Shown piece by piece: positions 49,511-59,819 of a DNA stretch of 64,000 bases. The stretch is from Sideroxydans sp. GTDB lineage: Bacteria > Pseudomonadota > Gammaproteobacteria > Burkholderiales > Gallionellaceae. The stretch is from assembly GCA_027310725.1 (NCBI GenBank), contig DAIDAG010000059.1:62001-126000 (forward strand). Direction: 5' to 3'. Within the stretch, counting starts at the first letter, position 1, and every line of letters starts with the position of its first letter. The position numbers were made by a program, and so were the translations under genes. The notes under the pieces were generated by a model. That model made no database searches and had not been told where the DNA came from. It worked only from the letters and a program-made list of their open reading frames with translations.

Positions 49511-49909
49511 ATGAGGTATCTGGAAACACGCAAGGCCAGGATAGAGATCATTCCGATGATCGACATCATGCTATTCCTGCTGGTCTTCTTTGCGATGCTC
49601 ACGTTGCGCATGATTCCGAGCTCCGGGCATGTGACCCGGCTGCCGACGAGCTCGACCGCCGTCGCGATCCCGCACCCGAAGCTGCTGGTCGAGATCAATC
49701 CCGACGGATCGTTGCAGGTGGAAAACCGTACCCTGACGCCCGCGCAATTGACCGAACTCCTGCACCAGCGCGACAGCAGCAAGACCGCGGTGACGATCGC
49801 CGGCAGCGATACCTCGTCGCTGCAGCAGGTCATGACCGTCATCGACGCGATCAAGGCGGGCGGCGCGACCGAGGTCGGCCTCGCTACCCGCACCACTGCG
49901 GGCAGATAG
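49511..49909 (+). CDS. exbD: ExbD/TolR-like protein
   Basis: ARIEIIPMIDIMLFLLVFFAM. Confidence 0.92.
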   Translation: MRYLETRKARIEIIPMIDIMLFLLVFFAMLTLRMIPSSGHVTRLPTSSTAVAIPHPKLLVEINPDGSLQVENRTLTPAQLTELLHQRDSSKTAVTIAGSDTSSLQQVMTVIDAIKAGGATEVGLATRTTAGR

Positions 49910-49912
49910 ATC

Positions 49913-50530
49913 GTGGCGAACAGTCGTGATCAATTTCAGGCCCTGGGGCTGGCAGCCGCGATCGAGTTTGCGCTGCTGGCAGGCGCGGCGTTTGCCCTGA
50001 CCAGCACGTCCTCGATGAAGCCCGTGCTGTCCGGTTCCGAGACCATCTCGCTGGTGAGCGAAGACCAGCCGCCGCTTGTTCCGAAGCCCAAGCCGCAAGT
50101 GCAACCTCAACCCAAGGCGCAGCCAAAACCGCAAGCGGTGCCCGAAGAGCCCAAGCCGGAATTGCCGCAGGTCGCAGAGGCGCAGGCAAATGCATTTACC
50201 GAACCCACTCCTCCACCGCCGCCGGTAGCGGTGGCAGGCAATGCCGAACCCAGCGCAGAATATGCGGCGAAGGTCCGGGCTGCGGTGCAGGCTGCGCAGT
50301 TCCTGCCTCCTGCCGCGTACAGCCTGCACTACACGGGGCGGGTGAAGGTGGAGTTCCACATGCGCGACAAGGTGCCCAGTGCAGTCCGCTTGCTGGTTGG
50401 CAGCGGTATAGGCATGATAGACCGGGTCGCGTTGCAATCCGTACAGAACGCGAAGTATCCGGAGCCCCCGCCCGAGATCCAGGGCAGCGACCACGTCTAC
50501 CAGGTCTGGGTCGAATTCAGCCGCGAATAA
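49913..50530 (+). CDS. tonB: TonB family protein
   Basis: N-terminal TM, proline/lysine-rich stretch, C-terminal TonB domain VKVEFHMRD...YQVWVEFSRE; GTG start. Confidence 0.88.
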   Translation: MANSRDQFQALGLAAAIEFALLAGAAFALTSTSSMKPVLSGSETISLVSEDQPPLVPKPKPQVQPQPKAQPKPQAVPEEPKPELPQVAEAQANAFTEPTPPPPPVAVAGNAEPSAEYAAKVRAAVQAAQFLPPAAYSLHYTGRVKVEFHMRDKVPSAVRLLVGSGIGMIDRVALQSVQNAKYPEPPPEIQGSDHVYQVWVEFSRE

Positions 50531-50566
50531 CGGGTCACCGGCAATCTAAACTCATTGGAAGGTTTC

Positions 50567-51988
50567 ATGTTCAGGCTATCCGGCATTTCATTCTGCCGTT
50601 CGCTATCCATGCTCGCGGCTGCGGGTCTGCTGTCCGCTTGCGCGGCGATCGATGGGCAGATTCCGGTTCCGGTGCACACAGCCTATGTCGTGATGGGAGA
50701 GAACGGTACAGCGGTTGCACGGATGCTGACGACGGATGCGCAGTGTCCGGTTATCCGGTTCGACGGCCGCGAAGCAACGATGGACCTGCGCGCAGCGCCC
50801 GAATCAATGCCGTTGCGTCCCACGATATCGGCGCCGGCCGATTCGAAGGCATCGGACTTCCCGATCCGCGTTTGCGAGAAATCGATTCCACCCGGTACAT
50901 TGAAGGCGGACATCGGTGATATTGCATTACCGTTGCCCGCACCGGAGAGCAAACGGATCGTCGTGATCGGCGACACGGGTTGCCGCCTGAAGAAAAGCGA
51001 AGCTGCCTATCAGGCCTGCAACGATGCGAATCAATATCCGTTCGCAAAAGTGACAGCGGTTGCCGCGAACTGGAAACCGGACCTGGTGATCCATGTGGGC
51101 GATTTTCAATACCGGGAAAATGAATGTCCTGCCGGCAATACGGGATGCGCGGGCAGCCCGTGGGGTTACGGCTGGGATGCATGGCAGGCCGATTTCTTTC
51201 AGCCTGCGGCAGCGTTGCTGAAAGCGGCGCCCTGGGTGATGGTCCGCGGCAATCACGAATCCTGCACACGCGCCGGCCAGGGCTGGTGGCGCATGATCGA
51301 TCCGCGCCCCTTGCTGCCGGGACGCGATTGCAACGACGCAGCCAACGACGCGACGGGCGACTACAGCGATCCCTATGCGGTTCCGCTCGGCGGTGATGCG
51401 CAATTGATCGTGCTGGACACTTCAAATACTTCCTCGGGTGTGATCCCCGCGGGAGACATCCGCCAGATCAAATATCGCGATATGTATGGCAAGCTTGAGA
51501 AGCTGTCGCAGCAGGCGTCTTACAACATTGTCGCGAACCATCATCCGATACTCGGCTTCTTTGCCAGCCAGGACAAGCAAGGCAAGGTGACATTGTGGCC
51601 CGGCAATCAGGGTCTGCAATCCGTGTTCGGCGCCATCGATCCGCTGATCATGCCGCAGCGCATCAACGCATTGCTTTCTGGCCATGTGCATATGTGGCAG
51701 GAAGTCAGCTTCTCCAGTCCGCACCCGACGCAGCTTATCGCGGGATTTTCGGGAACCATGGAAGACTTGGTGCCGCTGCCAGCCGAGCTTCCGCGCGGCG
51801 CCACACCGGCACCGGGTGCCGTGGTAGAACGCCATAGTTCATGGGCAGGCGGTTTCGGCTTCATGACGATGGAACGCACAGGCACCAACCAGTGGGAAGT
51901 CGGGGTGTGGGATACTGCCGGACATCAGGTCAATTCCTGCCGCGTGGATGGCAGGCATTCCGCCTGCGACCTTACGCAGATCAAATAG
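50567..51988 (+). CDS. exported calcineurin-like metallophosphoesterase
   Basis: Lipobox LLSACA; VIGDTGC, HVGDFQYRE, VRGNHESC, NHHPILG, LSGHVHMW. Confidence 0.9.
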   Translation: MFRLSGISFCRSLSMLAAAGLLSACAAIDGQIPVPVHTAYVVMGENGTAVARMLTTDAQCPVIRFDGREATMDLRAAPESMPLRPTISAPADSKASDFPIRVCEKSIPPGTLKADIGDIALPLPAPESKRIVVIGDTGCRLKKSEAAYQACNDANQYPFAKVTAVAANWKPDLVIHVGDFQYRENECPAGNTGCAGSPWGYGWDAWQADFFQPAAALLKAAPWVMVRGNHESCTRAGQGWWRMIDPRPLLPGRDCNDAANDATGDYSDPYAVPLGGDAQLIVLDTSNTSSGVIPAGDIRQIKYRDMYGKLEKLSQQASYNIVANHHPILGFFASQDKQGKVTLWPGNQGLQSVFGAIDPLIMPQRINALLSGHVHMWQEVSFSSPHPTQLIAGFSGTMEDLVPLPAELPRGATPAPGAVVERHSSWAGGFGFMTMERTGTNQWEVGVWDTAGHQVNSCRVDGRHSACDLTQIK

Positions 51989-52028
51989 CATTCCAATTTT
52001 TAATAAGAAATTTTCTTTGGAAAACATT

Positions 52029-53078
52029 ATGCATATCAAGATGCTGATTCGAACTATTTTCATTATTTGCCTTTTGGGCAGTCATTCCGCCCAGTCGGCT
52101 CAAACCGCTGCAAATGTCGAATTCAAACTGGTCAATCGCTACCATGTTGGCGGCGATGGAAAATGGGATCTGCTCGCTTTTGATGCACAGCGTCATCGTC
52201 TGTTTGTCAGCAGGACCACCCATGTTCAGGTTGTTGATGCGGACTCAGGAAAGGTAATTGGAGAAATTCCCGGTACTGACGGCGTGCATGGCATTGCACT
52301 CGCGGATGATTTGAATACGGGATTTACCAGTAACGGCAAAAGCAATTCCGTCACGGCATTCGATCTGGTCACGCTGAAGGTCATTGCAACCATCAATATT
52401 GCCGGCTTGAATCCGGATGTGATTCTTTACGACCCGAAGTCAAAGCATATATTCACCTTCAATGGTCGTTCGGCTAACGCCACAGTAATTGATGCGTTAT
52501 CGCTCAAGGAAATCGCTACGATTGCTTTGCCCGGGAAGCCGGAGCTCGCAGTCAGCGACAATGCGGGCAAGGTATATGTGAATATCGAAGATAAAAATGA
52601 AATCGCTGTTATTGATAGTGACTCCGACAAGGTTCTCGGTAATTACACGTTGGGCAATGGAGTCGAGCCTACCGGGTTGGCGATCGATCTTCAGCATGAG
52701 CGGCTGTTCTCGGTTTGCGCCAACAGAAAAATGGTCATACTGGATTCTGTAACCGGAAGAATTGTCTCGGAGGTCGACATTGGAGAAGGCCCCGACTCGG
52801 CCGCATTTGACCAAGACCTGGGAATCGCTTTCAGCTCGAATGGTGACGGAACATTGACTGTAGTCAAAGAAGATGATCCGGACCATTTTTCCGTAATGAA
52901 AAATATCAAGACGCAAAAGGGAGCGCGGACCATGGCTTATGATGCGATCAACCATCGTGCCTATCTCGTGACGGCTTCATTTGGCAAAACTCCGCCTGCA
53001 TCGGCGGAGCAGCCAAAGCCGAGGCCGACAATCATTCCGGACAGTTTCGTTGTGCTGGTCGTTTCATCGTATCCTTGA
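52029..53078 (+). CDS. YncE-like beta-propeller protein (exported)
   Basis: Signal peptide; repeated blades (RLFVSRTTHVQVVDADSGKVIGEIPGTDGVHGIAL). Confidence 0.85.
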   Translation: MHIKMLIRTIFIICLLGSHSAQSAQTAANVEFKLVNRYHVGGDGKWDLLAFDAQRHRLFVSRTTHVQVVDADSGKVIGEIPGTDGVHGIALADDLNTGFTSNGKSNSVTAFDLVTLKVIATINIAGLNPDVILYDPKSKHIFTFNGRSANATVIDALSLKEIATIALPGKPELAVSDNAGKVYVNIEDKNEIAVIDSDSDKVLGNYTLGNGVEPTGLAIDLQHERLFSVCANRKMVILDSVTGRIVSEVDIGEGPDSAAFDQDLGIAFSSNGDGTLTVVKEDDPDHFSVMKNIKTQKGARTMAYDAINHRAYLVTASFGKTPPASAEQPKPRPTIIPDSFVVLVVSSYP

Positions 53079-53112
53079 CGTATCCAGAGTCAATTAACTG
53101 TGCTGAACCCCC

Positions 53113-53874
53113 ATGAATAATTCCGCTGAACACACACTGAGCAAGGTCCCGGAAGTCACCCTGATCTTCTGGATCATCAAGATCGCCGCCACGACATTGG
53201 GCGAAACCGGTGGCGATGCGGTATCCATGTCTATGAACCTGGGCTACCTCATCGGGACCGCAATCTTCGCTGCGATCTTTCTGCTTGCCGTGGTCGCGCA
53301 GATCAGGGCGAAGCGCTTTCACCCCTTTCTGTACTGGGTGACCATCATCGCCACGACAACCGTCGGGACGACCCTGGCAGACTTTGCGGACCGTTCGCTC
53401 GGGATCGGATATGCAGGCGGATCGACTCTGCTGTTTGCGCTCTTGATGGGTTCACTGGCTGTCTGGTACAGGTCGCTCGGATCCGTTTCGGTCGAGACAG
53501 TGAGCACTCCGAAAGTGGAGATGTTCTATTGGATAACGATCATGTTCTCCCAGACCCTGGGTACCGCGCTGGGTGACTGGACGGCCGACACAGCCGGGCT
53601 CGGATACGGAGGCGGGGCGATCATCTTCAGCGTCCTGCTGGGCATGGTCGTCGCTGCCTACTACTGGACAAGTATCTCCCGGACTGTGCTGTTCTGGGCT
53701 GCGTTCATTCTTACCCGGCCTTTGGGTGCCGTCGTGGGTGATTTTCTCGACAAACCGCTGGATGCGGGTGGCCTTGCACTGAGTCGGTATTCAGCCTCGG
53801 CAGTGCTGCTGGCGATCATTGTCGCCTGCATCCTGATCTTTCCCCAGCGGGCCGGGAAAACATCCGGGCATTGA
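53113..53874 (+). CDS. COG4705-like multi-spanning membrane protein
   Basis: Four internal T-x-G-x-x-x-x-D repeats; multi-TM. Confidence 0.75.
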   Translation: MNNSAEHTLSKVPEVTLIFWIIKIAATTLGETGGDAVSMSMNLGYLIGTAIFAAIFLLAVVAQIRAKRFHPFLYWVTIIATTTVGTTLADFADRSLGIGYAGGSTLLFALLMGSLAVWYRSLGSVSVETVSTPKVEMFYWITIMFSQTLGTALGDWTADTAGLGYGGGAIIFSVLLGMVVAAYYWTSISRTVLFWAAFILTRPLGAVVGDFLDKPLDAGGLALSRYSASAVLLAIIVACILIFPQRAGKTSGH

Positions 53875-54668
53875 TACAGGGATGGGTGGTTCGATGCATT
53901 TCGTTATTTGAGTATCAGGTGGAGAGGCTGCCGATCAGGAAGTTGTTCCTTGCCGCCGTGGCGATATCCAATTCGGCCTGGGCCGGTCCGCCGTTCATGA
54001 CCGATGATCCAGAGCCGGTGAAATATCAGACCTGGGAAATCAATTACGCCATCTATAAGACGTGGCGCCAAGGATCAGCATCGGCAAACCTGCCCACCGT
54101 AGACATCAACTACGGAGCTACCCCCGACGTTCAACTGCACGTACAGCCGGGCTATTCCTACGAGGGCACGACGACAGGCAGGCACTGGGGCATTGACGAT
54201 ACCCAAGTCGGCGTGAAGTACCGGTTCCTGAATATCGAACAGGGAGATTCGTCGTTCATGGCAGGCATCTATCCGCTGCTCCAGATGCCGACCGGGAACA
54301 GGGGGCTTGGGCCCAATCGCGGCACAAGCCAGAGCTTCATTCCGCTCTGGCTGCAGCGCGACAGCGGCAAATGGACGATGTATGGCGGGGCAGGATACTG
54401 GATCAATCCCGGTGTCGGTTACAGGAACTCGGTCTACGTTGGAGGTGTGGTGCTTTACCAGGTCGCGCCATCACTCCAACTGGGAGTGGAGATTTTTCAT
54501 GAGACACCGGACGCCGTGGATGGGCAAAGCACGGTGGGTTTCAATCTGGGAGGAACCTGCAGTCTGACACGCGATTACAACTGGTTGTTTGCGGCCGGGA
54601 GAGGCCTGGTCAATGCTGCCGCCACGAACCAGCTTTCCGTTTATACGGCGCTGCAGGTGCTCTATTGA
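53871..54668 (+). CDS. putative outer-membrane protein (MetA-pathway-of-phenol-degradation-like)
   Basis: GPPFMTDDPEPVKYQTWEINYA...PDVQLHVQPGYSYEG, amphipathic strands; true start uncertain. Confidence 0.65.
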   Translation: MIQGWVVRCISLFEYQVERLPIRKLFLAAVAISNSAWAGPPFMTDDPEPVKYQTWEINYAIYKTWRQGSASANLPTVDINYGATPDVQLHVQPGYSYEGTTTGRHWGIDDTQVGVKYRFLNIEQGDSSFMAGIYPLLQMPTGNRGLGPNRGTSQSFIPLWLQRDSGKWTMYGGAGYWINPGVGYRNSVYVGGVVLYQVAPSLQLGVEIFHETPDAVDGQSTVGFNLGGTCSLTRDYNWLFAAGRGLVNAAATNQLSVYTALQVLY

Positions 54669-54735
54669 CGATCCCGTGATGCTTGAAATGAATTGAAGCA
54701 ACGCAACACCAAAACTTTGACTTGAAGGAGATGTG

Positions 54736-55287
54736 ATGGCAACTGGATGGAAGAACACAACTTTAAAATACGGATGGCTATCGATCTCACTGCACTGGAT
54801 CATGCTGCTGCTGATCGTTGCGACATATACCGCGATGGACATCAAATCGATCTTCCCGAAAGGCAGTTCCGGACGCGAGGTGATCGCGATCTGGCACTAC
54901 ACGTTCGGCCTGTCGGTCTTCTGCCTCGTCTGGCTGCGCCTGTTGGCGCGCCTTGCTGGCCAAGTGCCTGCAGTCCAACCGGCGTTGCCTGCCTTGCAGG
55001 CTCAATTGGCCAAGGTGGTGCATCTTGCGCTGTATGCCCTGATGATAGGCTTGCCTTTGCTGGGCTGGCTGACGCTCAGTGCCAGGGGGAAACCGGTGCC
55101 GTTCTTCGGCGCGGAGTTGCCGGCATTGGTCGACAAGAGCCAGGATGCGGCGAAGTGGCTGAAGGAAATTCACGAATCGCTGGCAACGGCAGGCTACTTC
55201 CTGATTGGTCTGCATGTGGCCGCTGCGCTTTATCACCACTTCGTGAAACGCGACAACACCCTGAAGCTGATGTTGCCCTGGCGTTGA
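54736..55287 (+). CDS. cytochrome b561 family protein
   Basis: LKYGWLSISLHWIMLLLIVATY; HYTFGLSVFCLVWLRLLARL; GYFLIGLHVAAALYHHFVKRDNTLKLMLP. Confidence 0.92.
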   Translation: MATGWKNTTLKYGWLSISLHWIMLLLIVATYTAMDIKSIFPKGSSGREVIAIWHYTFGLSVFCLVWLRLLARLAGQVPAVQPALPALQAQLAKVVHLALYALMIGLPLLGWLTLSARGKPVPFFGAELPALVDKSQDAAKWLKEIHESLATAGYFLIGLHVAAALYHHFVKRDNTLKLMLPWR

Positions 55288-55345
55288 ACGGAATGGCTGT
55301 GACGGGCAGCAATTGAGGTTTCTGTAATTGGCAACGTTACACAAA

Positions 55346-55390
55346 ACCTCCCACCTCGTCATTCCGGCGTAGGCCGGAATGACGGAGGTT
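55346..55390. terminator. hairpin repeat between convergent genes, possible bidirectional terminator
   Basis: aacctcccacctcgtcattccggcgtaggccggaatgacggaggtt. Confidence 0.5.
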
Positions 55391-55421
55391 CGCAAAATTT
55401 GCGCAATGAATTATGGAAAGG

Positions 55422-56816
55422 TCAACAAGTGATCTTCCGCTGCTCCAGTTGATGCGTGCAGTCCAGCGCGGCGAGTTTGTAGCACTCTGCCAGCGTCGGA
55501 TAGTTGAAGACATTGCTGATCAGGTCGCGGACCGTGCCGTGCAGGTTCATCACCAGCTGGCCAATGTGGACGAGTTCGCTGGCCTGTTCGCCGACGATGT
55601 GCACGCCCAGAAGTTTCTCGTTGCGCGCATCCACGATCAGTTTCAGCATGCCCTGCGCATCGCCGATGATCTGGCCGCGCGCGCTGTCCTTGAAGTTGGC
55701 GCGTCCGACGACACAGGGGATGTTCTGCTGGTGGACTTCCTTTTCGGTCATGCCGACGTAGGAGATTTCCGGAATGGTGTAGACCGCCATCGGCAGGTTG
55801 TCCGCCGTGACATATTCGGCGCCGCCCAGGGCATGCAGCACGGCGGCGCGTCCCTGTTCCATTCCGGTGGAGGCGAGGGCGGGACGGCCGATCAGGTCAC
55901 CCACGGCGTAGATGTGCGGCACGCTGGTCTGGAAATGCCGGTCGACCCCGATCCAGCCGTCCTGCACGCTGACGCCGGCCGCGGTCAGGTTCAGGCCGCC
56001 GCTGTTGGGTTCCCTGCCCTGTGCGTAGAGCACCGCATCGGCACGAATCTGTTTGCCGCTTTCCAATACCGTGACTGTCCCGTTGCCTTCATGGCGTATC
56101 TCCGCAACGCGCTCCCGCATGTGGAACGTGACGCCCATGCCGAGGAAGCTGTCGGCCAGCACGCCGACGACATCCTCGCTCAGGTACTCCAGCAATTGCG
56201 CGTGACTGTCCACCACGCAGACTTGCACGCCCAGGGCGGCAAAGATCGAGACGAATTCACAGGCTATGACTCCGCCACCCACGACGAGCAGGCTGTCCGG
56301 CAGGTGGCGAAGATTCAGGATCGAGGTCGAATCCAGCACCGTCTTTTTATCGAAGGGAACGTTGGCGGGACGGCGCGGCCTGGAACCGCAGGCAAGAATG
56401 ATGATCTCGGCGGAGATATGGCGGGTGTTGCCTGCAGTGTCGTCGACCTGCACCGTGTGCGCGTCGACGAACGAGGCTTCGCCCGGGATCAGTGCCACGC
56501 CGTGGCGCAACAGGCGCTGCAGGATCACCGACTCCTGCTGTGCGATCACGGCTTCCTTGCGGCGCACCGCGTCCGCCAGCAAGCCGTGGCGGCTGCGGCC
56601 GTCGGGCGCGAGCGCCTGACGCATGCCGCCGGAGCGCGAAAGCAGGTACGATACTTCGCGCATGGCTTTGCTGGGTATGGTGCCGGTCTGCAATCCCGCG
56701 CCGCCGATCTTGGGTTTGCGTTCGACGATCGCGGCACGCTTGCCCATGCGCGCCGCCTGCCAGGCTGCATGTTGGCCGGCGGGGCCGGAACCGATGATGA
56801 GTACGTCGTAGTCCAT
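55422..56816 (-). CDS. sthA: soluble pyridine nucleotide transhydrogenase-like flavoprotein
   Basis: VLIIGSGPAGQHAAWQAARMG; GTIPSKAMRE (lacks redox cysteines); YTIPEISYVGMTE. Confidence 0.9.
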   Translation of the reverse strand: MDYDVLIIGSGPAGQHAAWQAARMGKRAAIVERKPKIGGAGLQTGTIPSKAMREVSYLLSRSGGMRQALAPDGRSRHGLLADAVRRKEAVIAQQESVILQRLLRHGVALIPGEASFVDAHTVQVDDTAGNTRHISAEIIILACGSRPRRPANVPFDKKTVLDSTSILNLRHLPDSLLVVGGGVIACEFVSIFAALGVQVCVVDSHAQLLEYLSEDVVGVLADSFLGMGVTFHMRERVAEIRHEGNGTVTVLESGKQIRADAVLYAQGREPNSGGLNLTAAGVSVQDGWIGVDRHFQTSVPHIYAVGDLIGRPALASTGMEQGRAAVLHALGGAEYVTADNLPMAVYTIPEISYVGMTEKEVHQQNIPCVVGRANFKDSARGQIIGDAQGMLKLIVDARNEKLLGVHIVGEQASELVHIGQLVMNLHGTVRDLISNVFNYPTLAECYKLAALDCTHQLEQRKITC

Positions 56817-56845
56817 GTTGGGTTGTCCGCTATGAAAGTATCAAT

Positions 56846-56957
56846 CCGTTCGCCTTGAGCTTGTCGAAGGGTGGGCTCTTCAGTTACTGCCTGCGCCGTT
56901 TCCGCTCATGGTTCGACAGGCCTGTCCTGAGTACATCGAAGGGCTCACCACGAGCGG
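56846..56957. repeat. imperfect palindromic repeat (CCGTTCGCCTTGAGCTTGTCGAAGGG...)
   Basis: Inverted arms with ccgctcgtggtgagcccttcgatg on the other strand; shares the cttcgacaagctcagggcgaac motif with 46201-46391. Confidence 0.65.
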
Positions 56958-56971
56958 AGTTTTTTGTCGAA

Positions 56972-59044
56972 TTACTTGATGCGCATGCCGGGCTGCGCGC
57001 CCGCATCCGGCGACAGGATGAACAGTCCCGGCGTCTCTCCAGAAGCCGCCAGCACCATGCCCTCCGACAGGCCGAACTTCATCTTGCGCGGCGCGAGGTT
57101 GGCGACCATCACCGTCATGCGGCCTTTCAGCTTTTCCGGGTCGTAGACCGATTTGATGCCGGCGAACACGGTGCGCGGTTGCGCTTCGCCGATATCCAGC
57201 GTCAGCTTCAACAGCTTTTCCGCACCTTCTACATGCTCGGCATTCACGATGTGCGCCACGCGCAGGTCGATCTTGCTGAAGTCGTCGATGCTGATGGTTT
57301 CGGCGATCGGTGTGATGGCGTGTTGCTGGTGCTCGGCGTGGCGTGTTTCAGAATGCGATTCGGTCATAGGCTTCAGGCTTTCCTGGTTGGCGGCGACCAT
57401 GGCTTCGATCAGCTTGGGATCGAGGCGGGCGGCCAGATGTTGGTATGGCTTGATTTCATGTCCTTCGCTCAATACTGTGAGTGAAGGCTGCCACCTGAGA
57501 GGATCGATATTTAGAAAATCTTCAATCTGCTCAGCTAATTTCGGCAACACAGGCTTGAGGTAAAGAGTGAGCAAACGAAAGACGTTTAGGCTTGTGCTGC
57601 ATACTTCATGCAAACGAGTTGTTTGAGTTCCATCCTTCGCAAGTACCCATGGTTTGTTGGAGTCTACATACTGGTTTGCCAAGTCTGTGATGCGCATGAT
57701 TTCTCGAATAGCCCTGGAAAAATCACGAGCATCGTAGGAGGCTGAAATTTCGGCTGTGGCCTCGTGAATTTGATTTAGCAACTCACGATCTTCTTGACTG
57801 GAGCGCAGTGTCAACTTGCCCGCAAAGTGCTTAGTGATAAACCCTGCACTACGGCTCGCGATATTGATGTACTTCCCGATCAAGTCGCTATTCACCTTCG
57901 CCACGAAGTCTTCGAGATTGAGGTCGATGTCTTCCATCGTGCCGTTGAGTTTGGCGGCATAGTAGTAGCGCAGGTATTCGGTGTTCTTGATGTGGTCGAC
58001 ATAGCTGCGTGCGGTAATGAAGGTGCCGCGCGATTTGCTCATCTTCTCGCCGTTCACGGTGAGGAAGCCGTGCGCGAACAGCTTGGTCGGTGTGCGGAAA
58101 CCGGCGTGTTGCAGCATGGCGGGCCAGAACAGGGCGTGGAAATACAGGATATCCTTGCCGATGAAATGGTAAAGCTCGGCATCCGAGCCTTGCTTCCAGT
58201 AGTTGTCGAAATCGATGCCGCTCTTTGCGCACAGTTGCTTGAAGCTGCCCATGTAACCGACCGGCGCATCCAGCCAGACGTAGAAATACTTGCCCGGCGC
58301 ATCGGGAATCTCGAAGCCGAAGTAGGGTGCGTCGCGCGAGATGTCCCAGTCGGTCAGTTTGTTCTCGCCTTCGGCGCCCAGCCATTCCTGCATCTTGTTG
58401 GCGGCTTCGGGCTGCAGTGCGCCGCTGCGCGTCCATTCGCGCAGAAACTGCTGGCAACTGGCGGCGGATAGTTTGAAGAAATAATGGTCGGAGTTGCGCA
58501 ATTCCGGCTTCGCGCCGGATACGGCGGAGAAGGGGTTGATCAGGTCGGTCGGGGCATAGGCCGCGCCGCATACCTCGCAGTTGTCGCCGTACTGGTCCTT
58601 GGCATGACACTTGGGGCATTCGCCCTTGATGAAGCGGTCCGGCAGGAACATGTTCTTGACCGGGTCGTAATACTGCTCGATGGAACGCACCTCGATCAGG
58701 CCGTTGGCTTTCAGCGTGCGGTAGATGCCCTGGGCGGACTCTTTGGTCTCGTTGGAATTGGTTGAGCCGTAGTTGTCGAAAGCCACATGAAAGGCGGCAA
58801 AATCGTCGTAATGTTCCTGCCAGACGCGGGCGATCAGCTGTTCCGGCGTGATGCCTTCCTTTTCGGCGCGCAGCATGATGGGCGTGCCGTGGGTGTCGTC
58901 GGCGCAGACGTAATGGCAGGTGTTGCCGCGCATCTTCTGGAAGCGGACCCAGATATCGGTCTGGATGTATTCGACGAGGTGGCCTAAGTGGATGCTTCCA
59001 TTGGCATATGGAAGGGCGGAGGTAACGAGGATTTTACGCGGCAT
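56972..59044 (-). CDS. metG: methionyl-tRNA synthetase
   Basis: [45 protein letters not shown]-terminal tRNA-binding domain. Confidence 0.98.
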   Translation of the reverse strand: MPRKILVTSALPYANGSIHLGHLVEYIQTDIWVRFQKMRGNTCHYVCADDTHGTPIMLRAEKEGITPEQLIARVWQEHYDDFAAFHVAFDNYGSTNSNETKESAQGIYRTLKANGLIEVRSIEQYYDPVKNMFLPDRFIKGECPKCHAKDQYGDNCEVCGAAYAPTDLINPFSAVSGAKPELRNSDHYFFKLSAASCQQFLREWTRSGALQPEAANKMQEWLGAEGENKLTDWDISRDAPYFGFEIPDAPGKYFYVWLDAPVGYMGSFKQLCAKSGIDFDNYWKQGSDAELYHFIGKDILYFHALFWPAMLQHAGFRTPTKLFAHGFLTVNGEKMSKSRGTFITARSYVDHIKNTEYLRYYYAAKLNGTMEDIDLNLEDFVAKVNSDLIGKYINIASRSAGFITKHFAGKLTLRSSQEDRELLNQIHEATAEISASYDARDFSRAIREIMRITDLANQYVDSNKPWVLAKDGTQTTRLHEVCSTSLNVFRLLTLYLKPVLPKLAEQIEDFLNIDPLRWQPSLTVLSEGHEIKPYQHLAARLDPKLIEAMVAANQESLKPMTESHSETRHAEHQQHAITPIAETISIDDFSKIDLRVAHIVNAEHVEGAEKLLKLTLDIGEAQPRTVFAGIKSVYDPEKLKGRMTVMVANLAPRKMKFGLSEGMVLAASGETPGLFILSPDAGAQPGMRIK

Positions 59045-59143
59045 ATTGCAAGATTCCCTGGATAAGACGCGATTGTAGCAAAACCCGCACACGGCTGCGG
59101 AATTGGGTAAAATCGCGCCCGCACAAACCCTCAAGGAAGCTAG

Positions 59144-59710
59144 ATGAGCATCAAGGCAGACAAATGGATACGCCGCATGGCGGAACAGCACGGCATGATC
59201 GAGCCGTTCGAACCGAACCAGGTGAAGGAAGTGGACGGCAAGAAGATCGTATCCTACGGCACCTCAAGCTACGGTTACGACATCCGCTGCGCGCGCGAAT
59301 TCAAGCTGTTCACCAACATCAACAGCACCATCGTCGACCCCAAGAACTTTGACCCGAATTCGTTCGTGAACGTGGAAGCCGATTATTGCGTGATCCCGCC
59401 CAATTCGTTCGCGCTGGCGCGCACGGTCGAATACTTCCGTATCCCGCGCAACGTGCTGACCATCTGCCTCGGCAAGTCGACCTACGCGCGTTGCGGCATC
59501 ATCGTCAACGTCACGCCGTTCGAACCGGAATGGGAAGGCTATGTGACGCTGGAGTTCTCCAATACCACGCCCTTGCCCGCGAAGATCTACGCCAATGAAG
59601 GCGTGGCGCAGGTACTGTTCTTCGAGAGCGACGAAGTGTGCGAGACCTCGTACAAAGACCGCGGCGGCAAGTATCAGGGCCAGGTCGGTGTCACGCTGCC
59701 GAAGACCTGA
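59144..59710 (+). CDS. dcd: dCTP deaminase
   Basis: [51 protein letters not shown]. Confidence 0.97.
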   Translation: MSIKADKWIRRMAEQHGMIEPFEPNQVKEVDGKKIVSYGTSSYGYDIRCAREFKLFTNINSTIVDPKNFDPNSFVNVEADYCVIPPNSFALARTVEYFRIPRNVLTICLGKSTYARCGIIVNVTPFEPEWEGYVTLEFSNTTPLPAKIYANEGVAQVLFFESDEVCETSYKDRGGKYQGQVGVTLPKT

Positions 59711-59728
59711 GATGCTTAACCCCCTTTC

Positions 59729-59800
59729 TGCCACAGAGACCACAGAGTACACAGAGAGAGTGAGCATGGCTTTCTCTGTGATCTCTGTGTACTCTGTGGC
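59729..59800. repeat. palindromic interspersed repeat (CCACAGAG...CTCTGTGG family), copy 2
   Basis: ctgccacagagaccacagagtacacagag ... ctctgtgatctctgtgtactctgtggc. Confidence 0.8.
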
Positions 59801-59819
59801 TATTTAGGTTTTGACGGCA

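Noticed and set aside
55413-56858. 481-aa plus-strand ORF opposite sthA
   Set aside because: Antisense shadow; the minus-strand flavoprotein has clear FAD/NAD motifs
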